A stretch of 22,371 nucleotides of DNA, taken from an uncultured Flavobacteriaceae bacterium. Its GTDB lineage: Bacteria > Bacteroidota > Bacteroidia > Flavobacteriales > Flavobacteriaceae. Position numbers and translations under genes: made by a program. Location of the stretch: NCBI GenBank assembly GCA_913052425.1, contig CAJXEG010000005.1, positions 1 to 22,371 on the forward strand, read 5' to 3'. Shown one piece after another: positions 1 through 7,574 of this stretch (the first letter of the stretch is position 1; the number at the start of each line of letters is the position of its first letter). The notes under the pieces were generated by a model that made no database searches, was not told the DNA's origin, and saw only the letters and a list, made by a program, of their open reading frames with translations.

Positions 1-392
1 ACCATTTGTCTGCCGGCAGACATGGGTTCGTTTTCGATATCTGGATGGGCATAGATGGCTGCAAAGAGTTTTTCTGGATTGAGATGGCCTTGCGCAAAAA
101 GTAGGGTCTGATCTCTATAGTAACCCGAACGAAAATCACCCGGTTGAAAGAAACGATTGAGGACAATTTGTGGTAATTCTTTACCATCGCCAAAAATCCC
201 GAAAGTCCCTTTACCACTCAACACCTCTCTACGACCAAGTATACTGGTCTGGCGACTGGTAAAAATAATTTTGTAATCCTCAAGGATCTGTTTTTTGTAA
301 TCCTCAAAGCTCAATGTAGTATTACTTTCTTGGCTCTTAATCATCATTTCGGTAGGTAAATTTACAAAATTTTGACTTGGTAAATTGCGCAT
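1..392 (-). CDS. Thiamine-diphosphate-dependent alpha-ketoacid dehydrogenase E1 component, N-terminal part (runs off window)
   Basis: This is the first 130 codons of a minus-strand gene; the rest lies beyond the left edge. ATG at 392-390 opens a frame without stops. The peptide contains LGRREVLSGKGTFGIFGDGK, then GDFRSGYYRDQTLLFAQG, and AGRQM at the edge. This order is typical of the E1 component of Bacteroidota 2-oxoacid dehydrogenase complexes (pyruvate or branched-chain type), which decarboxylate a 2-oxoacid on thiamine diphosphate and pass the acyl group to lipoyl-E2. Bacteroidota often have alpha and beta subunits fused, but that cannot be tested here because the TPP motif and beta half are outside the window. 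The gene follows the M1-like gene by 29 nt on the same strand, so it is probably the last visible member of that run. Family call is strong; substrate is unknown. Confidence 0.85.
   Translation of the reverse strand, partial: MRNLPSQNFVNLPTEMMIKSQESNTTLSFEDYKKQILEDYKIIFTSRQTSILGRREVLSGKGTFGIFGDGKELPQIVLNRFFQPGDFRSGYYRDQTLLFAQGHLNPEKLFAAIYAHPDIENEPMSAGRQM
7..22. repeat. 16-bp perfect GC-rich palindrome inside the E1 gene
   Basis: TGTCTGCCGGCAGACA reads identically on both strands and lies within the E1 coding frame, where it encodes the conserved S-A-G-R-Q stretch. The symmetry is seen directly. A role is not shown; codon choice at a conserved motif could produce it by chance. Confidence 0.6.
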
Positions 393-402
393 ATTCCTTT
401 GG

Positions 403-407
403 CCTCC
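403..407 (-). promoter_or_regulatory. Possible Shine-Dalgarno sequence of the E1 gene
   Basis: The minus strand reads GGAGG ten bases before the E1 ATG at 392. It lies in the 29-base gap after the M1-like gene. Such sequences are uncommon before the other genes here, as expected for Bacteroidota, so its functional weight is uncertain. It supports choosing the ATG at 392. Confidence 0.4.
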
Positions 408-421
408 AATTTAAAACTACT

Positions 422-3286
422 CTAAAACCACCTTCTTGAAAAAAGTTTGGACAATTGTTTTGGGCTTAACAAGAGTATAAAACGTATTTTGGTTTCATAG
501 GGAATCTGATTGAATTCCCACCCTTTGTTGGTGTGTAGGGGAAAAAAGATTTCCAAATAATCAGGAAGGATGTTAAAACGAATTCCGCAGCCATACAAGA
601 AATGAGAATTACTCTTGCGATTTTTGAGTATTCCCAAATCTATATAGGCTTCAATCCACTTCCAAATCCCCATTGTCAGATTGGTGGTCAACAAGTAATC
701 ATTGGCAGTGGTGGGAAAAAGCATGGATTTAAAGCCTCCTTCAGCCATCACAATTTGTTGACTGAAAAAACCGTCATTTTCTGATCGTCCGAAATAGTTG
801 TATCGGAAGAGATAATCTTGTGGACGATTGAGGTTAAAATCAAAAAAATTCGTCTCCCGTTGGTTGTGACTTAAAAATTTTCCAGCAAAAATCCTTGCAG
901 TGAATTGACTCCCATTGGTCAGCAGTTTTCTGTAGTCAAATGTCATTTCCACTTTAGTGATTTTTTTTGAATACTGTAAACCGGTTTCAAAAGTGGTGTG
1001 TTTTAGTGCTCCACGGTTTGAATACACATATCGGAGATTAAAAAGCTCGTAGTTAGGATTGGTAATTGGATCCGGTGGGCTGTCTCTCTTTACGCTGAAA
1101 TAGTACAATCCAATTGCATTTTGCTTGTTGGATCTAAAATCATCAGTCCTGAAATAAAGGTTTATCCCGGGGGTTATGACTTGATACCTCAAATCTTCAG
1201 TGTAGTGGTAACTGCTGCCGTAGAAACTCAAAGTGGTTACGTAATTACTTTTTCCGATGTTGTTAATACGGTAAAACATTTTTATTTTACCCACCAAATT
1301 TTTTTGAAGTGTAGAGTATTGAGGCATCAATTCAAAGGTGAATTTTTGAGTCAACAAGCCCTTGTCGTAAAATCTAGACCCTAGTGATAATCCGTCATAC
1401 AGATTGTAATTGACCACAGGATTGTAATAGATTTGATTTCTTTTGGGAGATTCGTAATCCCTCAAAAAATTGAATTGAAGGGGTTTGAGGTTTAGAAAGT
1501 TTTTGGCGTGGCGCCAATTGTTATTCTTGTTGGACTCGGGCAATCTTATTTCTGGATTAATGGCCACGAAGTCTGGATTTAAATCTTTTAGTTTTATGTT
1601 GTAATCAGTTCCCATGTCATCAATCCACATTTGATCAATAATGGAATCGTTTTTGACTTGTGAGAGAATAAAAGGAATCTTGTCATCGGAGTGTCTGGAG
1701 AGCTTTACCTCAATGCTGTCATTGTTTTTTTTCAGGTTTTTAATTTTAAGGTCAATAGGCAATCGTTCTTTGAGATAAAATTTTCCAAACCAATCAATGT
1801 CTTTGGGGCTGTGTTTTTTCATTAAATCAAGCAAACTCAATGGTTCCAAAGGTTGGTTGAGATATTCTTTTAATGCTTGATTAAGAGGTTCTTTTCCTAT
1901 ATAATGCTCGATGTACCTCAGTCCAATACCAACGTGATAAGGAGAACCAATTTTTTCATTAAACTTGACCAACTGATCTTTGGGTAAGAAATCGGACTGA
2001 TGAAGATTGGCCCGTTCCATAAACTCATAATACATCCAAAAACTTTCATTGAAGTCGATGTCTGCCAAAGTGTAGGCTTTCATTAGCCAAAATCCTCCAA
2101 CACGGCCCAGGTATTTCTCATTGGGATAATAGGTTTCGATGTACTTGATCATCAAGTAGGTTTGAAGTCCCCCAATAATCCAATGGTCTTGCCTGAGATC
2201 TACCGGTAAGTTATTCGATAAGTAAAAATGCAAATAGGATTTTAAAAAGCTTACTTCGTCTAAAAACAAATCATTAAAAGGCGCCAAAAATTCGGGCAGG
2301 TCATTCAGTCCAAAAAAAGGATTTTTGTCGTAGATCAATGCCGGTACCAAATACTTGTTTTCTCCTTTAAAGTCGAATACATTGGAGATAAACTCATCAA
2401 TCCGCTTGACCTTGGCAATATTGACCTCTTTGTTTTTAGTTTTTTTAAATATATCGGTCAATATAATACGATCATCGGCTGTTTTAAAAGTTTGAAATGG
2501 GTTGTCATTTGAAAGATAAAGGCTTACTTCACTGGTGTGTTGACCGGAAAAGTAATGCACCCCATCTTCTACCTTGTTTTTCTGAAGGTTGGTTTGGACA
2601 GTGCGCCCCTTGGGAACCCTTAGTTTCAGGCAATATTCGGCCACTTGGATGCTGTAGTCGTCAAGGTTGAGGTGGCTGTAGTTTTTCCATTGGTTTTCAT
2701 AAATCGGACTTAAGGCAATATACCAATATCTCAACAGGGTGTCTCCTTTGGCATTGTATCCGTATCCTGTAAATTTAGCATCTGGCATCACCACCTGATA
2801 GTCAAGGGCTAGGGTCAATGTGTTGTTTGCCTTGTTTTTTGAGTCATAGATCACCTTAATGATGTCGGGCTGGTTTTCCATTCTTTCCCATTTGGCTTGC
2901 AAACCATTGATTTCTATGGAGTTGATGGCTGTTGCACCCAACTTGAGTTTGTTGGACAGATAAAAGCTTCGATCGTATTCCTCTACAAACCTCTGAGCTA
3001 AAGGGGTTTTGGTATTAGAATAGGCATTGGACCAATCCGTGAGATAAAGGGTGTCCCCACTCTTTGGAGAGGGTTTTTTAAAGAATATCTTTTGACGAAT
3101 TGTGATTTTTTTTCCACTGTCATCAATGTAGGCATCTATATCATATGAAATCTTATCCTGTGCGAAAATGAAACCACCTCCGATCAAAATGAATACGATA
3201 AAATATGCTGGATTTTTTATAATGACAATATTAGAAATTTGGTTTAAAATATTGCTGCTTGTAAAATTTTTGAAGGTGCTCCACAA
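422..3286 (-). CDS. M1-aminopeptidase-like (catalytically degenerate) protein with probable C-terminal outer-membrane beta-barrel
   Basis: Up to 954 aa. Residues 27-42 form a hydrophobic signal sequence ending FIFA before QDK, so export is expected. Residues about 45-260 are beta-rich, like the N-domain of M1 aminopeptidases. Residues 300-400 resemble the gluzincin helices, but the HExxH-x18-E zinc site is replaced: the aligned positions read K349-S-Y-L-H353, exactly 18 residues, then G372 within WIIGGLQTYL (active enzymes have W-L-x-E-G). Only the second His remains, so peptidase activity is unlikely. From about 590 to the end, alternating aromatic strands and a C-terminal Phe suggest an outer-membrane barrel. 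The start is unclear: TTG at 3286 overlaps the LOG gene by 56 nt, and no ATG or GTG lies in frame before the signal sequence; ATT or ATA near 3218-3229 are alternatives. The left neighbour is E1, 29 nt away. Function unknown. Confidence 0.75.
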   Translation of the reverse strand: MWSTFKNFTSSNILNQISNIVIIKNPAYFIVFILIGGGFIFAQDKISYDIDAYIDDSGKKITIRQKIFFKKPSPKSGDTLYLTDWSNAYSNTKTPLAQRFVEEYDRSFYLSNKLKLGATAINSIEINGLQAKWERMENQPDIIKVIYDSKNKANNTLTLALDYQVVMPDAKFTGYGYNAKGDTLLRYWYIALSPIYENQWKNYSHLNLDDYSIQVAEYCLKLRVPKGRTVQTNLQKNKVEDGVHYFSGQHTSEVSLYLSNDNPFQTFKTADDRIILTDIFKKTKNKEVNIAKVKRIDEFISNVFDFKGENKYLVPALIYDKNPFFGLNDLPEFLAPFNDLFLDEVSFLKSYLHFYLSNNLPVDLRQDHWIIGGLQTYLMIKYIETYYPNEKYLGRVGGFWLMKAYTLADIDFNESFWMYYEFMERANLHQSDFLPKDQLVKFNEKIGSPYHVGIGLRYIEHYIGKEPLNQALKEYLNQPLEPLSLLDLMKKHSPKDIDWFGKFYLKERLPIDLKIKNLKKNNDSIEVKLSRHSDDKIPFILSQVKNDSIIDQMWIDDMGTDYNIKLKDLNPDFVAINPEIRLPESNKNNNWRHAKNFLNLKPLQFNFLRDYESPKRNQIYYNPVVNYNLYDGLSLGSRFYDKGLLTQKFTFELMPQYSTLQKNLVGKIKMFYRINNIGKSNYVTTLSFYGSSYHYTEDLRYQVITPGINLYFRTDDFRSNKQNAIGLYYFSVKRDSPPDPITNPNYELFNLRYVYSNRGALKHTTFETGLQYSKKITKVEMTFDYRKLLTNGSQFTARIFAGKFLSHNQRETNFFDFNLNRPQDYLFRYNYFGRSENDGFFSQQIVMAEGGFKSMLFPTTANDYLLTTNLTMGIWKWIEAYIDLGILKNRKSNSHFLYGCGIRFNILPDYLEIFFPLHTNKGWEFNQIPYETKIRFILLLSPKQLSKLFSRRWF

Positions 3287-3920
3287 CTTCTTCTTTCGAT
3301 TCTACCACATGGATTAAATTCAAGTCATCAGGATCAAGCTTATTTTCTTTTAAAAGGACAACTTTAATCCAGTCCAATAGTCCACTCCAGTATTCTTTTC
3401 CCACTAATAAAATTGGAAATTTTTTGATTTTTTCAGTTTGAATTAATGTCAATGCTTCGAACAGTTCATCGAGGGTGCCCAAGCCACCGGGCATAACGAC
3501 AAACCCCTGTGAGTATTTAATGAACATGACTTTTCTCACGAAAAAATATTCAAAATTCATCAGTTTATCATCGTCAATAAATTCGTTGTGTTTTTGTTCA
3601 AAGGGCAGATTAATGTTGAGTCCAACAGAAGTTCCACCTCCTTTTTTTGCACCCAAATTAGCAGCCTCCATGATGCCCGGCCCCCCTCCTGTAATGACTC
3701 CAAGCCCAGATTTAACTATGGCCTCAGCAATGTCAATCGTCAGTTGGTATTGAGGATCATCGGAAGCTGTTCTGGCAGAGCCAAACAAGGAAATACAGGG
3801 GCCAATCTTACTCATTTTTTCATACCCATCTACAAATTCTGCCATGATTTTGAACAATGCCCAAGAGTCATTGGCTTTAATTTCGCTCCAATTTTTACTT
3901 TGGTTTTTAAATAGGTTCAT
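3231..3920 (-). CDS. LOG-family (TIGR00730) nucleoside 5'-monophosphate phosphoribohydrolase
   Basis: 229 aa, ATG start, a single Rossmann-like domain. The diagnostic motifs are visible: GGGPGIMEA at 78-86 and PGGLGTLDE at 144-152, with the preceding Arg in VRKVMFIKY near 129. These are the substrate-binding and catalytic signatures of LOG proteins, long misannotated as lysine decarboxylases. LOG enzymes split AMP or N6-modified AMP (cytokinin monophosphates) into base and ribose-5-phosphate. Which nucleotide this one uses is not visible. The gene begins 1 nt after the uvrA stop, so it is almost certainly cotranscribed and may be translationally coupled. Its 3' end overlaps the proposed TTG start of the next gene. 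Family call is firm; the physiological role beside uvrA is unknown. Confidence 0.9.
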   Translation of the reverse strand: MNLFKNQSKNWSEIKANDSWALFKIMAEFVDGYEKMSKIGPCISLFGSARTASDDPQYQLTIDIAEAIVKSGLGVITGGGPGIMEAANLGAKKGGGTSVGLNINLPFEQKHNEFIDDDKLMNFEYFFVRKVMFIKYSQGFVVMPGGLGTLDELFEALTLIQTEKIKKFPILLVGKEYWSGLLDWIKVVLLKENKLDPDDLNLIHVVESKEEVVEHLQKFYKQQYFKPNF

Positions 3921-3921
3921 T

Positions 3922-6759
3922 TTAAACAGTTTTAAGTTCTTTCGCCAGATGATTACCGGTATAACTTTTTTTAAGTTTTACAATTTCTTCGGGGGTACCT
4001 TCACCTACTAGAGTTCCTCCGTTTTTACCCCCTTCAGGGCCTATATCAATTAAATGATCTACCAATTTGATTACATCCATATTGTGTTCGATGATCAACA
4101 CCGTATTACCTCTTTTGACGAGTCGCTCCAATACCTCCATCAACACCCTAACGTCTTCGAAGTGAAGTCCGGTCGTGGGTTCATCCAATATATAAAGGGT
4201 TTGTCCAGTATCCTTTTTGGATAATTCGGTAGCCAATTTGATGCGCTGTGCCTCACCTCCGGATAGGGTTGTAGAGGGTTGACCTAAGGTAATGTATCCC
4301 AAACCGACATCCTGAACTGTTTTTAATTTCCGATATATTTTGGGATGGCTTTCGAAAAAATCGCAGGCCTGATTGACTGTCATTTCCAAAACGTCGGCAA
4401 TGGATTTGCCTTTAAACCTTATTTCGAGCGTTTCTCGGTTAAAACGTTTGCCATTACAGGTTTCACATTCTACATGTACATCGGGCAAAAAGTTCATTTC
4501 GATCACTTTCATTCCTCCTCCTTGGCAGGTTTCACACCTTCCTCCTTTGACATTAAAACTGAATCTACCGGGCTTGTAACCTCTGATTTGCGCCTCCGGT
4601 GTCAAAGTAAATAAGGTTCTGATTTCGCTAAAAACACCGCAATAGGTGGCCGGATTGCTTCTGGGAGTTCTGCCGATGGGAGACTGATTGACATCTACCA
4701 CCTTATCCAAGTAATTTAGTCCCTCGATTTTTTTATAGGGCAGTGGAGTCTTGACACCGTTGTAGATGTGTGCATTGAGAATAGGGTAGAGGGTTTCGTT
4801 TATCAAGGTTGATTTTCCACTGCCCGATACACCGGTAACACCAATCATGATTCCCAAAGGAATGTTGATTTCAATATTTTTCAAGTTATTTCCGGTACAG
4901 CCAGACAAAACAATGCGCTTACCATTGCCCTTTCTCCTTTTTTCAGGTAACTCTATGTTCTTTTGATGGTTTAGATATTGTGCGGTCAGTGTTTGCTGTT
5001 TTTTTAGCATTTTGGGGCTTCCCTCAGAAATGATTTCACCTCCGTTTTTCCCGGCCATGGGCCCTATATCAATGATGTGATCGGCACGCAATATCATGTC
5101 CTTGTCGTGCTCCACAACAATGACTGAGTTGCCAATATCCCTCAATGACTCAAGGGAATTGATAAGTTTTTCGTTATCCCTCTGGTGCAAACCAATACTG
5201 GGTTCGTCTAAGATATACAGTACACCTACCAATTGAGACCCTATTTGAGTGGCTAATCTGATGCGTTGTGCTTCTCCTCCGGATAGGGATTTAGAAGAGC
5301 GGTTTAATGACAGGTAATTGAGGCCTACATCCAACAGGAATTGCAACCTTGTTTTGATTTCCTTGATGATTTCTCCTGCCACAATAAGCTCGTTAGGGGA
5401 CAATTTTTCGGATAAATCTTCAAACCACTGAAAAAGGTCCCCCAAATCTAAAGCGCTGACATCGACAATGTTGAGATCGTCAATTTTAAAGTTTACAGAT
5501 TCTTGATTCAAACGGGCTCCCTGGCATACACTGCACTTTTTTTCATCCATAAACCCATAGGCCCACCGTTTGATACCGGCAGCGTCAGTATTGTCAAATT
5601 GGTGTTTGATGAAATTTTCGATGCCCTCGTAGTCGATTTTGTAATCTCTGGTAATCCCCAGGGCTTTGGAGGCTAGGGAGAACTTTTCATTTCCCCCTTT
5701 GAGAATGACCTCTAGTGCCTCTTTTGGGATTTTTTTTATCGGATCGGAGAGGGAAAATTTATAACGTTTGGCTATCACTTCCATTTGTTTGAATCCCCAA
5801 TTACTTTTCTTTTCTCCTAAAGGAGCTATCCCTCCTTTTTCTATGGAAATACGATCATCGGGAATAATTTTTTTTCTACTCACGTCAAACTGATTTCCCA
5901 AACCTTTACAATTCAAACACATCCCTTTGGGGGAATTGAAAGAGAAGGAGTTCGGTTCGGGAAGTGCATAGGAAACCCCGGAGGTGGGACACATCAACTT
6001 CCTGCTGAAATAGCGAGGTTTTTCTGTTTCTGCATCGATCAAGACTATGGATTCCTCACCATAATGCATGGCCGTTTTGATGGATTCGTTCAGCCTTTTG
6101 AGATCATTTTCTTCTTTTTTAACCCTTAACCTGTCAACAATCAATTCAATATCATGTGTTTTGTATCGATCCACACGCATACCGGGTTTTAAATCCAGGA
6201 TTTCACCGTCTACCCTTACCCTCAGAAAACCCTGTCTGGAAAGAGAGTCAAACAATTCTCTGTAATGTCCTTTACGCGCCTTAACCAAAGGAGATAAAAT
6301 GATGACTTTTTTTTCCATATAATCCTCCAATATCAATTGAAGGATTTGATCGTCACTGTAGTTGACCATTTTCTCCTGGCTTACATAACTGTATGCTGTT
6401 CCCACACGTGCAAAAAGAAGTCGGATGTAATCGTATAGCTCGGTTATGGTGCCTACAGTAGAACGCGGACTTTTAGAGGTGGTTTTTTGTTCAATAGCAA
6501 TTACAGGAGAAAGACCATCTATTTTATCCACGTCGGGTCTTTCAAGATTGCCTAAAAATTGTCTTACATAGGCCGAAAAAGTTTCCATATACCGACGTTG
6601 TCCCTCTGCATAGATGGTATCAAAGGCCAATGAAGATTTTCCACTACCGGAAAGTCCGGTAATGACTACTAACTTTTCCCTGGGTATTTTAAGGCTTACA
6701 TTCTTAAGGTTATGAACCCTTGCTCCCTGAATGTCAATACAATTATCGCTTTCTTTCAT
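3922..6759 (-). CDS. uvrA: Excinuclease ABC subunit UvrA
   Basis: 945 aa from the ATG at 6759; a TTG two codons upstream is a less likely start. UvrA is the damage-sensing ATPase of nucleotide excision repair and loads UvrB at lesions. There are two ABC modules. The first has Walker A GLSGSGKS at 35-42, a signature [16 protein letters not shown] and [14 protein letters not shown]. The second has Walker [10 protein letters not shown] near 640, [15 protein letters not shown] and [15 protein letters not shown]. The C-terminal zinc finger (CETC, then CETC about 20 residues on, near 745-770) is intact. The first zinc module reads CPTSG then CLNC, so one Cys of its first pair is Ser; from memory this also occurs in other Bacteroidota UvrA proteins. 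The gene is followed after 1 nt by the LOG gene and probably has its own promoter at 6771-6778. Confidence 0.98.
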   Translation of the reverse strand: MKESDNCIDIQGARVHNLKNVSLKIPREKLVVITGLSGSGKSSLAFDTIYAEGQRRYMETFSAYVRQFLGNLERPDVDKIDGLSPVIAIEQKTTSKSPRSTVGTITELYDYIRLLFARVGTAYSYVSQEKMVNYSDDQILQLILEDYMEKKVIILSPLVKARKGHYRELFDSLSRQGFLRVRVDGEILDLKPGMRVDRYKTHDIELIVDRLRVKKEENDLKRLNESIKTAMHYGEESIVLIDAETEKPRYFSRKLMCPTSGVSYALPEPNSFSFNSPKGMCLNCKGLGNQFDVSRKKIIPDDRISIEKGGIAPLGEKKSNWGFKQMEVIAKRYKFSLSDPIKKIPKEALEVILKGGNEKFSLASKALGITRDYKIDYEGIENFIKHQFDNTDAAGIKRWAYGFMDEKKCSVCQGARLNQESVNFKIDDLNIVDVSALDLGDLFQWFEDLSEKLSPNELIVAGEIIKEIKTRLQFLLDVGLNYLSLNRSSKSLSGGEAQRIRLATQIGSQLVGVLYILDEPSIGLHQRDNEKLINSLESLRDIGNSVIVVEHDKDMILRADHIIDIGPMAGKNGGEIISEGSPKMLKKQQTLTAQYLNHQKNIELPEKRRKGNGKRIVLSGCTGNNLKNIEINIPLGIMIGVTGVSGSGKSTLINETLYPILNAHIYNGVKTPLPYKKIEGLNYLDKVVDVNQSPIGRTPRSNPATYCGVFSEIRTLFTLTPEAQIRGYKPGRFSFNVKGGRCETCQGGGMKVIEMNFLPDVHVECETCNGKRFNRETLEIRFKGKSIADVLEMTVNQACDFFESHPKIYRKLKTVQDVGLGYITLGQPSTTLSGGEAQRIKLATELSKKDTGQTLYILDEPTTGLHFEDVRVLMEVLERLVKRGNTVLIIEHNMDVIKLVDHLIDIGPEGGKNGGTLVGEGTPEEIVKLKKSYTGNHLAKELKTV

Positions 6760-6770
6760 AGTCAATCTTG

Positions 6771-6778
6771 CAAAAATA
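6771..6778 (-). promoter_or_regulatory. Putative -7 promoter element of the uvrA run
   Basis: The minus strand reads TATTTTTG, a match to the Bacteroidota -7 consensus TAnnTTTG, 11 nt before the uvrA ATG. No good TTG-type -33 box lies at the expected distance. It sits in the 98-nt gap between acpH and uvrA, which holds no gene. Confidence 0.4.
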
Positions 6779-6857
6779 AGAATTTATATAGGTAATCTTA
6801 TATAAGTGAGCATCTTAACTTATCACCAAGTGAATAAATAAAACTCTGTATGTGACT

Positions 6858-7445
6858 TTACGAAAGATTTTCTTTTTCGTGCTTGACAAAATCTTCCAAT
6901 TCATTAAAAAAAACCTTAAAATCCAAGGCGATATTTGAGTAATTTTTTTCCAGATTTAGAACCGCTAAGGACATATTGGAAGGGAATCTTGTGCGCTGAG
7001 ACATTTGATAAAGAATGCTTTCCAAGCCCTGCAGAGATCGATAAGCCACAAACCAATTGTATTTTGCGATGACCGGTAATATTTTTTTGGTTTTATCGGG
7101 GAGCCTCCCCGAGTATCCTTGCATCAAGAGGTAAAACTGCCTGCTGAAGTCCTCCAGCGGGTCGGGATGATAAAACTCCCATTGAGCCGCCAAAAAATGA
7201 TCAAAGAACATATCGACAATGACCCTGCTGTAGTGACGGAATTGAGGAAACAATAGGGTGACATTCTTTTTAAATAAGGGGTGTTGATCGGTAAAATGAT
7301 CAATTTTTCGATGCAGTAAAATCCCCTCTTGAATGGTCTCAGGATAGTCTAAATAAGCTTTTCCTTTTACATGATCTGCTATAAAATTACCAATGGTGAG
7401 GGCTTCATCAGCATAAGAAAGATAGACATGTGCCAGGTAATTCAT
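6858..7445 (-). CDS. acpH: Acyl carrier protein phosphodiesterase (AcpH/DUF479 family)
   Basis: 195 aa from the ATG at 7445. A longer frame from an upstream non-ATG codon at 7514 would add 23 residues, but MNYLAHVYLS is the usual N-terminus of this family and the length matches E. coli AcpH closely. Motifs: GNFIADHVKG at 19-28, HRKIDHFTDQHP at 45-56 and VDMFFDHFLA at 77-86. The conserved His and Asp residues resemble an HD-type metal-binding helical fold. AcpH hydrolyses the 4'-phosphopantetheine arm from holo-ACP, returning apo-ACP. The gene is divergent from glmM and lies 98 nt upstream of uvrA. Family call is strong; the substrate is inferred from E. coli. Confidence 0.88.
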   Translation of the reverse strand: MNYLAHVYLSYADEALTIGNFIADHVKGKAYLDYPETIQEGILLHRKIDHFTDQHPLFKKNVTLLFPQFRHYSRVIVDMFFDHFLAAQWEFYHPDPLEDFSRQFYLLMQGYSGRLPDKTKKILPVIAKYNWFVAYRSLQGLESILYQMSQRTRFPSNMSLAVLNLEKNYSNIALDFKVFFNELEDFVKHEKENLS

Positions 7446-7472
7446 TCGATTCTTTTTTATAAAAATTTGATT

Positions 7473-7499
7473 CAAAATTAATACAATTGGCCCAGTCAA
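7473..7499 (-). promoter_or_regulatory. Putative acpH promoter
   Basis: The minus strand carries TTG at 7499-7497, a 16-nt spacer, then TAATTTTG at 7480-7473. This fits the Bacteroidota TTG / TAnnTTTG pattern with slightly short spacing. The -7 box ends 27 nt before the acpH ATG. Confidence 0.45.
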
Positions 7500-7563
7500 G
7501 TGATAAATCAACAATGTGGATTAAGAAGAAAAAAAATGAGGAGGCTAAATATAGAGCATTCAT

Positions 7564-7571
7564 TATCTTTG
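7564..7571 (+). promoter_or_regulatory. Putative -7 element abutting the glmM start
   Basis: TATCTTTG matches TAnnTTTG and ends only 3 nt before the glmM ATG at 7575. If it is used, transcription would start at or just inside the start codon, giving a leaderless mRNA. No clear -33 box is visible. Confidence 0.35.
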
Positions 7572-7574
7572 ATC

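Noticed and set aside
602..1384. Plus-strand open frames (60 and 87 aa) opposite the M1-like gene
   Set aside because: They lie fully antisense to a long gene with signal peptide and barrel features, show no family motif and have no promoter box; they are shadow frames.
6802..6823. Possible acpH terminator hairpin ATAAGT ... ACTTAT
   Set aside because: The stem is 6 bp of mostly A-T pairs with a 10-nt loop and no T-run; too weak to call.
7446..7514. Upstream extension of acpH by 23 residues
   Set aside because: It would start at a non-ATG codon (7514) and overlap the putative promoter; the family N-terminus is MNYLAHVYLS.
7500..7574. Upstream extension of glmM from GTG 7500 or ATG 7536
   Set aside because: The extra residues (up to 25) are not typical of the family, whose proteins begin close to the IKSISGIRGT motif.
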